Of a DNA stretch of 64,000 nucleotides, positions 11,456-21,251 are shown one piece after another (positions within the stretch are counted from its first letter, which is position 1; every line of letters starts with the position of its first letter). The notes under the pieces were generated by a model. That model made no database searches. It was not told the origin of the DNA and was given only the letters and a program-made list of their open reading frames with translations. Source of the stretch: Sporopachydermia quercuum (Eukaryota; Ascomycota; Sporopachydermiomycetes; Sporopachydermiales; Sporopachydermiaceae); NCBI GenBank assembly GCA_001599295.1, contig BCGN01000003.1:411148-475147 (forward strand), written 5' to 3'. A program made the translations under genes and the position numbers.

Positions 11456-11501
11456 ATAAGAAGGGTTCGGCTGTTCGCCGATTAAAAGATACTGGAGTTG
11501 G
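11456..11501 (+). pseudogene. Second mitochondrial LSU rRNA fragment
   Basis: AAGAAGGGTTCGGCTGTTCG followed by CCGATTAAAAG corresponds to the LSU rRNA stretch that lies about 30 nt downstream of the fragment at 10931-11003 (yeast AAGAAGGGTTTGACTGTTCG). The two rRNA pieces are thus neighbours in the source gene, separated here by nad5 and tRNA sequence. Confidence 0.8.
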
Positions 11502-12114
11502 ACCTTCCATACTTTGTGTAAATCAAGCATGTAATCCCAAGGGGTTGGGTCACGATTATGGTCTCGTGACTCTTTTTTGGTGAACATTTGGTCCTTTTTG
11601 GACTATCTCACGGTGACTGAATGTTGGCCCAACATTCTGTTTCCTCTATGAACAGGTTTATCTTTTATTGAGTTGGCTGATTCCTGTTTATGGCATACTA
11701 GAAGCATGTTTCTATCACTTTTTCTATGAATTCTGTAGATAAATCCATGATCTAGGGTATTGGTTCGCTTGTGCTTCTCATCAATTGAGTTGAAAAACAT
11801 AATATAATCTGTATTCAATTTTAATTTATGTAAGTAGCTATTCAGAAACCATCTAGATACATTGTTTATGATCAGTTTATCGACCGGTTTTGTTTGCTTA
11901 CTATAAACTAAAAAATGTATTACTTTTCTTGAAATGAGTGATTAAGTTTAGTATTGAATGTAGGATTATGCATCTATTTTCTTTTTGGGAATTATTTATG
12001 CACAATTATGCACCGTTATATTTAAGTTTTACTATACAAAAAATGTAAATTAAGGTTTTACATACATATTAATGCATATTATGTTTATGTACAAGTTATC
12101 GGAATGTTGAATTC

Positions 12115-12152
12115 ATCTACGCAAAAAAAAAAGTAGCACTGGTGAGATCGCC
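12115..12152 (-). repeat. Right TIR of the MULE-like element
   Basis: Inverted counterpart of the repeat at 9190. Read on the minus strand it starts GGCGATCTCACCAGT, then GCTAC, ten T and GCGTA. Confidence 0.8.
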
Positions 12153-13730
12153 CTTTCTATTGATAAAATAATATCTTTCGTGTTAACTTAATGTATTCTC
12201 TCGTAAATGGTATAATAATCAACCTATTGGGTTATGAACCTGTATGCGGTCTGTATTACTAGTAAGAACGTCCATTGACAACAAGCACTTCACCAATTTC
12301 CTAGCTATACATTTTCTCAATTTCAAATTAGAATTTGAGATATTTCCTCATGAATTTCAACACCGACCCGATCCATCGAATGACCAGTTCCAACTCAGTT
12401 CGTTCGACACTCCCTCCTGGCTGCATTATTTCGCCTACAATGGTTCCCTTAATAGAAATCTTACCGACGTATTTTATCCAAAAAGATGCATATAAATGCA
12501 TGAAAAGTGCAGATATTTCTCCGCATTGCAGTATTCCACAGCACAGCACGTCATCTTAAATCGGTTTTATCCGTCACTTGACCTTTGATAACAATTAACA
12601 TTTGCTCAATACGCGGAACTAGCAACTTTCAGTAACGAATAGCTAAATATGCACCGAATAGTTCTAATTATAATCCGGAACTTCGGCCGGAATTCTAAAA
12701 GTGTATTCCATGCGATACTCATCGTTGGAACACCCTAGTTTGTCTATAGTACACTCTTTTGTCAGCTACAGCTACAATCCCTTTTTGCTTGATTTGCCCA
12801 AATAAGCACCAGCCGTACTAGCGAAATGGTGTAATGCTTGCTTATTTTTGTTTCATCTCAACTCTTTCAACATCCATTTTTCCATCAATGATCATTGATT
12901 TCTAGCTATTAAATAAAGACGATCAACTAAATGATACTACCATTATTCCACTCATTAGAAATTCTCATTAATGAATATATTCTTTCTAATAATATATGCC
13001 TCCTCACTTCTCCTACTCTTTCTCGCTCGATCAACATAGTACCCCTGAGGATTTCATCCCTTCTGCATGATCATGTATCCCCTCTTTACATGTAATATTT
13101 AACTTTGAGATTTAAACTTTAAAAATCTCACATGTACAAACAACTCAAAAGCCACCCAAATGGTTTATTTACTACACAAAAGCTGGAGAAAAAAAGCTGG
13201 ATAATTGAATGAGAACAGCTATCATCAAGAGTGATTTTATTGTCCTCTTTCTTTATTTACGGTGGTGATTTAAGAAGGATAACTTCTGCTTAGTTGTGTT
13301 ATGCTTGTTCTATGTATAGGCAGTGAATGACTGATTTGGTTTTAGGTGCTTTGTTACTGACAACTCCTTGAGATTGGAAATTCAAAGAAAAAGAGAAGTA
13401 AATAGTATCATAAGTTTAGTACTCTCTCAAGTTGGGCTTGAAATTTATTGTTTGGCCTTAACGAGATCCGTTGATTTAGCAGAAACGTCCTGTACTATAT
13501 GTATTCTATACCAAGGTGGTGGTGATATCTAGGAGATTAGTCGGTTTAGAAGCTTTTGAAGATTTCTGATAGAAAATTCCGCTACCTTTTTCTACGTTAC
13601 AGAGAATACGGAGAACTGACAGTAGAAGAAAAGAACGAACAAAAGACAAAAACAGAAACAGAAAGGACAACAGGACCTGATTTTAACAACAGAAATCACA
13701 CCGAAGGCGAATGAGTACAGATAGGTCACA
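12153..13730. other. Intergenic, NMA1 upstream
   Basis: No gene recognised. Overlapping short frames at 12244-12559 on both strands have no family resemblance. The last 200 bases before the NMA1 start are purine-rich. Confidence 0.55.
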
Positions 13731-15140
13731 ATGGATCCTACCCTAGCAAAAGATTATGTCCCTCCGAATGAACGAGAAAGTTCCAGTCATTATGATCTAC
13801 CAACAACACCTTCATACTTAATCCCAAATATAGATCCCATTCTACCATATGTGCTGGAGGACCTGAATTCAAACTCAGGCATTGATGCTCCTATACAATC
13901 GGATGAATACCGAAATAAACAATATCACCACCATCACCACCACCACCATCATCATCATCTCAATAATAGCATCAGTCATAATAAGCAACAAAATGAAGAT
14001 AAGAAAGTCCATTACAGTTCAATTCCTAGAATTCCTTCAGCCCTTACACCAGCTTCATCACCATCTAGCTCATCCTCATCTTTGGTAAGCGTCGGGAAAG
14101 AAGCTACTGTTGGAGAAATTACTGGTGGAATTTCTGACATTGGGATAGAACCCAATGCTGAAATCAGCAAGAGTGATTCAAGCACATCAGTAGTTTCTGG
14201 TGCAACGAAAAGCTCGCAAATTACCAATACAAATGTTCTGAATGAGGTGTATCAAGAAACAGTGGTGCAGTCGGACCATAGAATAATCAATGCTGCAGAT
14301 TTAGAAGAAGTGCCTAACGGAGTCACAAGACAAGCTAAAACAATAGATGGATACCAATTTCCCACTCATAGATTATCAACAGTAATGCAAGACTCTTCCA
14401 AGCTGCCGTTAGTTATTGTGGCTTGCGGATCTTTCTCTCCTATTACATATTTGCATTTACGAATGTTTGAGATGGCAATGGATTCTATTCGTGAACAAAC
14501 CAGATTTGAGGTGATTGGTGGATACTACTCTCCTGTATCTGATCATTATAAGAAACCAGGACTTGCTCCTGCACATCATCGAGTACGAATGTGTGAACTA
14601 GCATGCGAAAGAACTAGTTCGTGGCTTATGGTTGATGCTTGGGAAAGTCTCCAGACCCAATATATGCGAACAGCACTAGTATTGGATCATTTCAACGAAG
14701 AGATCAACATCAAGAGACAAGGTGTTAAGATGTTTGATTCGAAAACAGGGAAGGTTGTGCAGCGAGGGGTGAAAATAATGCTTCTTGCCGGTGGAGATTT
14801 GATTGAGAGTATGGGAGAACCAAATGTGTGGTTGGATGAAGATTTACATCATATTCTTGGTAGATATGGTTGTTTGATTGTAGAAAGGACAGGGTCAGAT
14901 GTTCGAAACTTCTTACTGTCACATGATATAATGTATGAGCATAGAAGAAACGTTTTGGTTATCAAACAATTGATTTATAATGACATTTCTTCTACAAAAG
15001 TAAGGCTGTTTATAAGAAGAGAAATGTCTGTGCAGTATCTTTTACCTAACAGTGTGATACGGTATATTCAGGAACATAGTTTATATGTTGGTGAAAGTGA
15101 GCCCGTTAAACAAGTTCTTGAGGATAAGAAGAAAAACTAA
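13731..15140 (+). CDS. NMA1: Nicotinamide/nicotinate mononucleotide adenylyltransferase
   Basis: Catalyses transfer of AMP from ATP to NMN or NaMN, the step giving NAD or deamido-NAD. It has 469 residues. The N-terminus MDPTLAKDYVPP and an eleven-histidine run (residues 66-76) resemble the MDPT start and His-rich tract of S. cerevisiae Nma1/Nma2. The LEEVPNGVTRQAKT segment precedes the catalytic domain. The nucleotidyltransferase signature GSFSPITYLHLR begins at residue 233 and the second ATP site ISSTKVR at 419-425. The C-terminus (RYIQEHSLYV, EPVKQVL) is close to yeast. The enzyme is expected in nucleus and cytosol. CTG at KLPLV codes a conserved leucine, supporting the standard code. Single exon; start by homology. 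Confidence 0.96.
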   Translation: MDPTLAKDYVPPNERESSSHYDLPTTPSYLIPNIDPILPYVLEDLNSNSGIDAPIQSDEYRNKQYHHHHHHHHHHHLNNSISHNKQQNEDKKVHYSSIPRIPSALTPASSPSSSSSSLVSVGKEATVGEITGGISDIGIEPNAEISKSDSSTSVVSGATKSSQITNTNVLNEVYQETVVQSDHRIINAADLEEVPNGVTRQAKTIDGYQFPTHRLSTVMQDSSKLPLVIVACGSFSPITYLHLRMFEMAMDSIREQTRFEVIGGYYSPVSDHYKKPGLAPAHHRVRMCELACERTSSWLMVDAWESLQTQYMRTALVLDHFNEEINIKRQGVKMFDSKTGKVVQRGVKIMLLAGGDLIESMGEPNVWLDEDLHHILGRYGCLIVERTGSDVRNFLLSHDIMYEHRRNVLVIKQLIYNDISSTKVRLFIRREMSVQYLLPNSVIRYIQEHSLYVGESEPVKQVLEDKKKN

Positions 15141-16134
15141 GAGCTAGGTAAATTGTATTATACAAGCTGATGGGTCTGTGTTTCGTTAATATATTAGTTA
15201 TTGAGCATGTAAATACTGTCATTTCGATATGTTCTATATAATCTTTCATTATCTATTTTCACCCTTATTAATCAGAGAGAGTTCGGTAGTATACATGAAT
15301 CTTGCATAATCTTGCACAACTGCGTTGAGTTCTGTCTGATATATGCTGATACTATCTCGTTCCATATTCTGCATAAGAGTTGACAAACAAAAAAATGTTT
15401 GACATCGAACCCGTGATTCTTGTTGTTAAATTCTAAATATAAATCAGCTTCCAAAAATCTTAAAATTAAGGTAAACTCACATTAACTGTTGTTTCGTCAC
15501 GATGATACACGCTTTTCATTAGTCTTTATACAAATGATCCAACAATTACTCTGACAGCTTTCAGATTATATAATATTCTATATTGTAGCCAACAAATCTA
15601 CTATCAGTTTCCATTACTCGAAAAGATTAGAAACCCATCAAATCGCCATAAAACTTCACAACTCAACATAAATAAATCTAGCATTTATTTTTGTCATATG
15701 CTTGTCTTATTCCGAGGTTCCAACCTATTTCGGATTCATTCTTACCGCTTTTCTACTGATATCTTTCCTCCCTTCAGTACCGTCCCATATTGTGCACCAC
15801 ATGAAAATATCCCTCATCCGTCATCCGTCACCCGTGATCGCCTGCTGTATGCAGCACATGCATTTGAATGCACAACTTGCTCAATCTGCATATCTCTCCA
15901 CCTTTTTTGAAACATTTCATTCTCGCCATTACTACCACCTGATTTACGTCTCATCACCACACTTCACAGCATAGGATATCTATTGAAAATCAATGTATTG
16001 AAAGAAACAAAAAAAAATAAGAATTTAAAGCAGGCATTATACACGACTGTTAAGCCGGCACTAGAACTATTTTTCTCCCACAGGGACATTGTGGGAATGC
16101 ATAGAAAAGACTGGGGATATGTCTCAGTAACACA
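15141..16134. other. Intergenic
   Basis: Lies between NMA1 and the CHY/RING gene on the same strand. Pyrimidine-rich from 15690 to 15970, then A-rich; no gene seen. A frame at 15983-16222 overlaps the next start out of frame and is not supported. Confidence 0.55.
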
Positions 16135-18843
16135 ATGGAAAGGGTATCAAATGACACAACCCATGAACATCGAAGTCTGGAAGCGGAAAAGGCTTCGGAA
16201 CACAGGGAGAACCAGTATTTAGATGAGAGATTAAGTCAAAATAGCATTAGCAGCTCGGATAAGCAAAACGGAGATTTGGAGAATGAAGAAAACTCAGATC
16301 TGTCAGAAGAATCTGATGACTCCTTGACAGAGGATCTTGAACTGATTGGTAGATCTCTGTATCCCTTACAGGGCTTCACGGTTCCTTCATTTCCATCTCT
16401 ACCAACATCATTTCATCTAACACCTCCTGTGATGTCCAGAGTTATCAGTACAGTATCTACGTATTATAGAAGCTATATAGGAGAAGAACATGGAAGAGAC
16501 ACTGAACAAGAAGAAGGCTCTGCTCAGATAGTGGATGGTTCTGCCGCAGAAGTACCAAACCCTTCAAGCAATCAAATGAGAAAATTCCTAGCAGATTTAC
16601 GTAATGGATTCTCAATAAGAGCTGCTTTGGAACATTTGTATCAGTCTGAGAACCTTAGACACACTCATCCTGATGCCGATTCTCAGTATATTGAAACACC
16701 AGTAGAAGCTCAAACAGGTATATGGGACCCGGAAGGTGTTTCATTTGCTACAGACCCAGTAAATGCTCCTCCGTTTCAACAGTTTGTTGTTCCCCAAAGT
16801 AGCCTGTTGGGTGACGATGAAGTGAAACCCAGAGTCACTTATAGACGGAGAAAGAGAAAGACCCGCAGAAAGACCAACGGAGTGCCCAAAATTAATACAA
16901 GAGGCTCAGAAGGTAACAGCACCGAGAATACTTTAATGCAGGAAAGTATAGGAATTCAGGAAGCTGATATTTCTGTTTCCGAATCGCCCGAAGACGACGT
17001 TTCTGATGGAGAAATTCATCTCAAACAGCTTCGGAAGAGAATTTTGGCTCTCCGATCTCTAAACTTACCTGATAAAAAGAAAGATATGCTAGTTCAGAGC
17101 CTTATGACAGAAAATTACTTCAAGAGCAAAGGAATACCTAATTTTTCAGCAGCATCAGAAGAAGAAGAAGAGGAAGATGTTGATGCTGATGCTGATGTAG
17201 AAGAAGAAGATTACCATCATTCCAGAAAGTATCGTCATAATCATTTATCACCAATTCTGAAGCTCCCACGGACGTTTGAAAGGATTATTTCCCACCCAGA
17301 ATCAGATGTCAGTGATTATGAAGACGTTGAACTATCACTAGCAGATCTTACTCCCACATACCACGACCAGGAAAACCAAATACTGGGATGCAGGCATTAT
17401 CAGCGGAAGTGTAAACTAGAATGTTCTATATGTGGGAAATGGGTTTCTTGTAGATTTTGTCACGACGAGAAAACCCTTGATCATAAATTCGTTCGCCAGA
17501 AGACTACTAATGTACTTTGTATGGTCTGTTTCACTCCTCAGGAAGTCACGGACGTTTGCTGTAATCCAGAATGTGGGATCACATTTGCTGAATATTTCTG
17601 TAGTAAATGCAAGCTTTATGACGATGACAGCACCAAGTCTATTTACCATTGCGATGACTGTGGAATTTGCCGTATTGGCGAAGGATTGGGAATAGATTAT
17701 TTCCATTGCAAGTCGTGTAACGTGTGCATGGCAATTGAGCTAGAAAACAACCATAAATGCATTGAAAGATCAACCCAATGCGACTGTCCAATATGTGGAG
17801 AATATATGTTCACGTCTACCAGGAAAGTAGTTTTCATGTCTTGTGGCCATGCTATTCATCAAGATTGCTATCAAGAACATACCAAACGTTCATTCAAATG
17901 TCCTACGTGTTCTATGTCTGTTATTAATATGGAAGCTCAGTTTCGTATTCTTGATCGCGAAATCGAAAGGACTTTTCTGCCGGAACCATACTGCAACTGG
18001 AAATCGGTGATCTATTGCAATGACTGCAGAGGACGCAGTGTTGTCAGTTTCCATTTCCTAGGCTTAAAATGTGATTTCTGTCAATCCTACAACACTGTAC
18101 AAGATAGATTGATTAAAGACGGTAAAGATGTTGAACTGAACATTAACCTAGCTGATATTTCTGTCCAGGAGATCAACTCTGAACAAATTATCTCATTGGT
18201 AAACGAAATAAGTACCTTTTCACCAGCTGAAGTAGCTAATAACAAGAAATTGCGATCAAGAGCAGTTTCTCAGTCAAATACAATTCTTTCTATGAATCCA
18301 TTGGAACATACAAATACCAATAGCAGTACTTCAGATGCTATGCACACGGATGAGTTTCTAAAGGAGTATCTACAGGAATTACAAGAGCAGCATAAATCCC
18401 GCGGGTTTACTGGATCTGCTAGAGATAGCAATAATGATGATAGCAGTGTCAACGGAAGTACCAATTCACTTGGAGATGCTGCTATGCAAAGCTGGGAGTC
18501 TGCAGTAAGAAACTTCAGAACGTGGGAAGAAAATCTGCGTAAGAGTTGGGAATCACGAGAACGTAACCAGTTTTCCTTTAGTTTATCAAAGCTTGGTATT
18601 ACTGAGGAAGAAGAACAGGAGGGCATACAGGAAAGTATTAAGGATACCGAGAAGGATAACAGTAAGCTTGCCAAAGGGGAAGCTACAATGAAGAAAGGGC
18701 AAGAGATAGGTAAAGATAATGACCAGGGCAGTGCTGATGGTGTTAACGATGTTTATGAAGATAACGACGAGGAAGAGGACGAAGAAGAGGACGAAGAAGA
18801 GGATGAAGGTCCCGTGAGACAGTTTTTCAAACAGATGCATTAA
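16135..18843 (+). CDS. CHY/CTCHY/RING-H2 zinc-finger E3 ubiquitin ligase (RCHY1/PIRH2 type)
   Basis: A 902-residue protein whose central part is a PIRH2-like E3 ligase. A CHY zinc finger begins at CRHYQRKC (residue 419). It is followed by the CTCHY finger (CxxC pairs through YHCDDCGICR and YFHCKSCNVC), a RING-H2 finger from about residue 551 (CPICGEYMF, CGHAIHQDCY, CPTC ending about 592), and a zinc-ribbon tail (YCNDC ... CDFC). This order is the family signature. Human RCHY1 has about 260 residues, so this fungal form adds a roughly 415-residue N-terminal extension with a basic cluster (RRRKRKTRRK, about 240-250) and acidic tracts, and a 220-residue C-terminus ending in DEEEDEEEDEEEDEG. Such long forms are known in fungi. 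The substrate is unknown. Single exon, start at the first in-frame ATG. Confidence 0.92.
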   Translation: MERVSNDTTHEHRSLEAEKASEHRENQYLDERLSQNSISSSDKQNGDLENEENSDLSEESDDSLTEDLELIGRSLYPLQGFTVPSFPSLPTSFHLTPPVMSRVISTVSTYYRSYIGEEHGRDTEQEEGSAQIVDGSAAEVPNPSSNQMRKFLADLRNGFSIRAALEHLYQSENLRHTHPDADSQYIETPVEAQTGIWDPEGVSFATDPVNAPPFQQFVVPQSSLLGDDEVKPRVTYRRRKRKTRRKTNGVPKINTRGSEGNSTENTLMQESIGIQEADISVSESPEDDVSDGEIHLKQLRKRILALRSLNLPDKKKDMLVQSLMTENYFKSKGIPNFSAASEEEEEEDVDADADVEEEDYHHSRKYRHNHLSPILKLPRTFERIISHPESDVSDYEDVELSLADLTPTYHDQENQILGCRHYQRKCKLECSICGKWVSCRFCHDEKTLDHKFVRQKTTNVLCMVCFTPQEVTDVCCNPECGITFAEYFCSKCKLYDDDSTKSIYHCDDCGICRIGEGLGIDYFHCKSCNVCMAIELENNHKCIERSTQCDCPICGEYMFTSTRKVVFMSCGHAIHQDCYQEHTKRSFKCPTCSMSVINMEAQFRILDREIERTFLPEPYCNWKSVIYCNDCRGRSVVSFHFLGLKCDFCQSYNTVQDRLIKDGKDVELNINLADISVQEINSEQIISLVNEISTFSPAEVANNKKLRSRAVSQSNTILSMNPLEHTNTNSSTSDAMHTDEFLKEYLQELQEQHKSRGFTGSARDSNNDDSSVNGSTNSLGDAAMQSWESAVRNFRTWEENLRKSWESRERNQFSFSLSKLGITEEEEQEGIQESIKDTEKDNSKLAKGEATMKKGQEIGKDNDQGSADGVNDVYEDNDEEEDEEEDEEEDEGPVRQFFKQMH

Positions 18844-19339
18844 GTATATGAGGTAGATGCGATTCACGAGAAGCTAAAGGTTCAGTATAAAAGTGTTAAT
18901 GTTGTGATCTCCAATTAGAAATCAAGTAACAAACATACGAATAACGATAAGCACTTATATCGCAGAGGTAGAAATAATGATACAATTAATTTCTACTCGG
19001 CAGGATTTCTTTAATTTTTATTTTATGGATAGTTTGACGGATGTTTGGTTTAATGGCTGATTAATTTTTTTTTGTTCCAGCCTGGACTAGGGTCAGGACG
19101 AGAGTACTATTTATATATTGAGGAAAACGTACAGTATAGTGTATATAACTCATATAAAACTCTTGCATAATTTATGATGAAAAACTTTAAATTATAATTA
19201 AATGGTAGAGAACTAAAGTAAATGGAGATCCTACGAAAACACTGCAATTATTGATTATCTTTTTCAAATTGAATTGTATCAAAAAAGCACAAATTATACC
19301 ATTTAAACGTAAGTATGTGAAAACTAAGAAACAGATTCA
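18844..19339. other. Convergent intergenic region
   Basis: Lies between the 3' ends of the CHY/RING gene and the dehydrogenase gene. AT-rich, with a T-run near 19070; presumably holds both polyadenylation regions. Confidence 0.55.
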
Positions 19340-20140
19340 TTAGATTTTAACGGTAGAAGTAATAGAGGCACCTCCATCGATCGGAATAACAACACCGTTA
19401 AGATAATTTGATTGCTTAGCGCAGAGGAATAAACAGACGTTCTTGATATCATCAGGGACTCCTAAACGACCTCTAGGGTTGCCTTCAACCATTTTATCAC
19501 CAAATTTTTCTAATAAGCCATTGCTCATTTTACTTGGGAAAAAACCTGGAGCTAAAATATTAACAGTGACGTTTTTTCTAGCCAATTCATTAGCTAATGC
19601 TCTTCCCATATGTGTGACAGCTGCTTTTGATGCCAAATAACCATAAGTTCCACCTTCAGAGACAGTGAAACCGGCAACAGAACTCATAATCAGGACTCTC
19701 GCAGGGTCATCGCTTTTACCACCTTTAAAGAGATATTGACCAAAATTCTGAATAGTGCTGAAAACACCTCTTACGTTTAAATCAAGGACCTTTTGAATAG
19801 CTTCATCCGGGTGCTTTCCAAAGGGTGCACCCCAAGAAGCACCAGCATTAGCAATCAAAATATCTAACTTTCTTTCACCATATTTATCATGGAATTGTTT
19901 TGCTAGATGCTCATTGCCAGCATTCGTTGATACATCTGCTGGAATAGCATATGCTTTTCCTCTTACACCTGGCAAAGCATTCAAGTATTTCACTGCTTCT
20001 TCACAGGCTTCCGCTTTTCTTGATGAAATGTAAACTCTGGAGGCACCGTTTTGAAGTAATGATTCTGCACAATAAAGCCCAAGACCACGAGACCCTCCTG
20101 TGATCACAGCAATCTTTCCATTAACGTTGTAATCTACCAT
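19340..20140 (-). CDS. Short-chain dehydrogenase/reductase
   Basis: A classical SDR of 266 residues. The Rossmann glycine motif TGGSRGLG is at residues 14-21, NAGA at 98-101, the catalytic Asn in LNVRG at 122, Ser at 153/154 (IMSSVAG), and the Tyr-Lys pair Y168/K172 (YLASK). The C-terminus has LNGVVIPIDGG, the usual end of the fold. It is closest in style to fungal 3-oxoacyl-ACP-reductase-like (RhlG-type) SDRs, which use NADP(H). No signal peptide or membrane segment is seen, so it is probably cytosolic. Substrate cannot be told from sequence. The basic residue after the motif (SSRK) fits NADP preference. Confidence 0.93.
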   Translation of the reverse strand: MVDYNVNGKIAVITGGSRGLGLYCAESLLQNGASRVYISSRKAEACEEAVKYLNALPGVRGKAYAIPADVSTNAGNEHLAKQFHDKYGERKLDILIANAGASWGAPFGKHPDEAIQKVLDLNVRGVFSTIQNFGQYLFKGGKSDDPARVLIMSSVAGFTVSEGGTYGYLASKAAVTHMGRALANELARKNVTVNILAPGFFPSKMSNGLLEKFGDKMVEGNPRGRLGVPDDIKNVCLFLCAKQSNYLNGVVIPIDGGASITSTVKI

Positions 20141-21251
20141 TATGTCTGTGATGCTGTTATGTATAAGTAATTCCTCTAATTATTTCTTTGTTTAGCACGT
20201 TAGCAAGAGAATAAAACGTATCAAATATCTGATCCGGCTCAACAATAATATCTCAAGCTTCTAACCCTAAACTATCATCAAACTGATATTTCCTTATTAA
20301 AAATCTTACCAATATACAATAGAAATATACAATTACTGCCAAATACTTGCTATCACAAAGAAGCAAAATACTAATTAATCCTTGCTAGGATCCATGGGCC
20401 TTTTGTAGCTACTAGTCGGATTCTATCGCTGCCAAAACATGGGGTAGAATGTAGATACATGTGAAAATATAAAATGGGGAATCCGGGGGTTGTCTTGAAG
20501 ACTTATAGTGAAAAGAGATTTACCGAGGCATTAGTATTGAAGATTGATCTTGCATCAATATTGCATGTGTTATGCATGAAATGCAAGAAAGCAAACAAAA
20601 TACAACATTGGATCTATCATCAATTAAGGTTCTGCAGTTCTCCCCTTACTAAACGTAAAAAAGTTGCAAGAAGAATATGAAAAGTTTATGCCTAATAAAG
20701 CAATAAATGAGGCTCAACACTAATTTGTTGGTTTTTTTTTCTATATATAGTAGTGATGTAAGGAATTGATGAATATGTAATCAGTTAAATACTCAACGAA
20801 CTATGAAGTATCACAGAGGTAGAGCAGTAATGAATCAAGTAAAAGATTGAATGAATCAGGCAGAAAATGTATTCGGTTACTAAGGTATTGTAGGTGTTTT
20901 GAAAAGATTGAGTAGACGAATCAATNGAGGATACGATTGTCATAATTGCTGTTAGTTTAGCTAAATTAGATTGCTAATTTGGTTACTAGAGATGACTGTA
21001 TTGAGTGGATTGCTAGTGTGAGTAGTAGGGTAGCATCAACTTGTGAACAGTAGCTGAGAGATCTTTCTGTAGAAGCCAGTGAAGGTTGACTGTATCGCGT
21101 AATACAATTACTTGAGACAGAAGAATCGAAGACAAAAGAAAGAGAATACTGGCATGGGATTAAGATACCAAAAATCAGATTTAGGAAACGCTTTCTATGA
21201 CATCAGATCAATTATCCTCTTGTACCTACTTGCTTACACTAATTGCTTATA
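20141..21251. other. Divergent intergenic region SDR / NEM1
   Basis: About 1.1 kb between divergent genes. A frame at 20474-20680 shows no family likeness. I see no RNA gene or repeat. Confidence 0.55.

Larger units (their letters stand above)
10931..11501. other. NUMT: mosaic of mitochondrial DNA fragments
   Basis: At least three kinds of mitochondrial sequence lie within 570 bp: two consecutive pieces of LSU rRNA on the plus strand (10931-11003 and 11456-11501), a piece of nad5 on the minus strand (about 11113-11270) and a tRNA-like unit on the plus strand (11362-11437). The order and orientation are not those expected from one continuous mtDNA piece, so several fragments were probably joined during repair of a break inside the MULE element. 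The presence of nad5 shows the source mitochondrion encodes complex I. Confidence 0.8.
10581..11818 (-). pseudogene. MULE transposase remnants (N-terminal half)
   Basis: Separate coding-like pieces lie in family order on the minus strand. 11818-11603 contains GFIYRIHRKS and LLVCHKQ, like the FAR1-type zinc/WRKY DNA-binding domain of MULEs. 11585-11505 contains DHNRDPTP, like the HNHEPS end of that domain. 10770-10698 matches the pre-catalytic KDIYNxRxK region. 10676-10581 matches the xLFFAHP motif just before the DDE catalytic core. Stops and frame changes separate them, and mitochondrial sequence lies between the second and third pieces. The catalytic core itself is not recognisable. Confidence 0.5.
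9190..12152 (-). mobile_element. Decayed Mutator-like (MULE) DNA transposon with TIRs
   Basis: The ends carry inverted repeats of about 35 bp. The left end starts GGCGATCTCACCAGT then GCTAC, a T-run and TTGCGTA (9190-9225); the right end, read on the minus strand from 12152, starts GGCGATCTCACCAGT then GCTAC, a T-run and TTGCGTA. TGCATAA-type motifs recur in both subterminal regions. Flanks CTTTTTTT (9182-9189) and CTTTCTAT (12153-12160) match at 6 of 8 bases and may be a worn target duplication. On the minus strand, in order, are pieces resembling a MULE transposase: a FAR1-like N-terminus (11818-11603), then LKPRDISDLRYKTKKRKPKG (10770-10698) and GHIKYLFFAHKA (10676-10581). The transposase is not intact, and the element is broken up by a mitochondrial insert and an inverted repeat. 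Class assignment is inference from these motifs. Confidence 0.65.

Noticed and set aside
12244-12559. Overlapping short frames on both strands
   Set aside because: No similarity to known proteins and no splice or start context; most likely chance frames.
18270-18867. Minus-strand frames opposite the CHY/RING gene
   Set aside because: Shadows of an acidic, Ser-rich coding region.
20474-20680. Small open frame upstream of NEM1
   Set aside because: No family likeness and no start or splice support.
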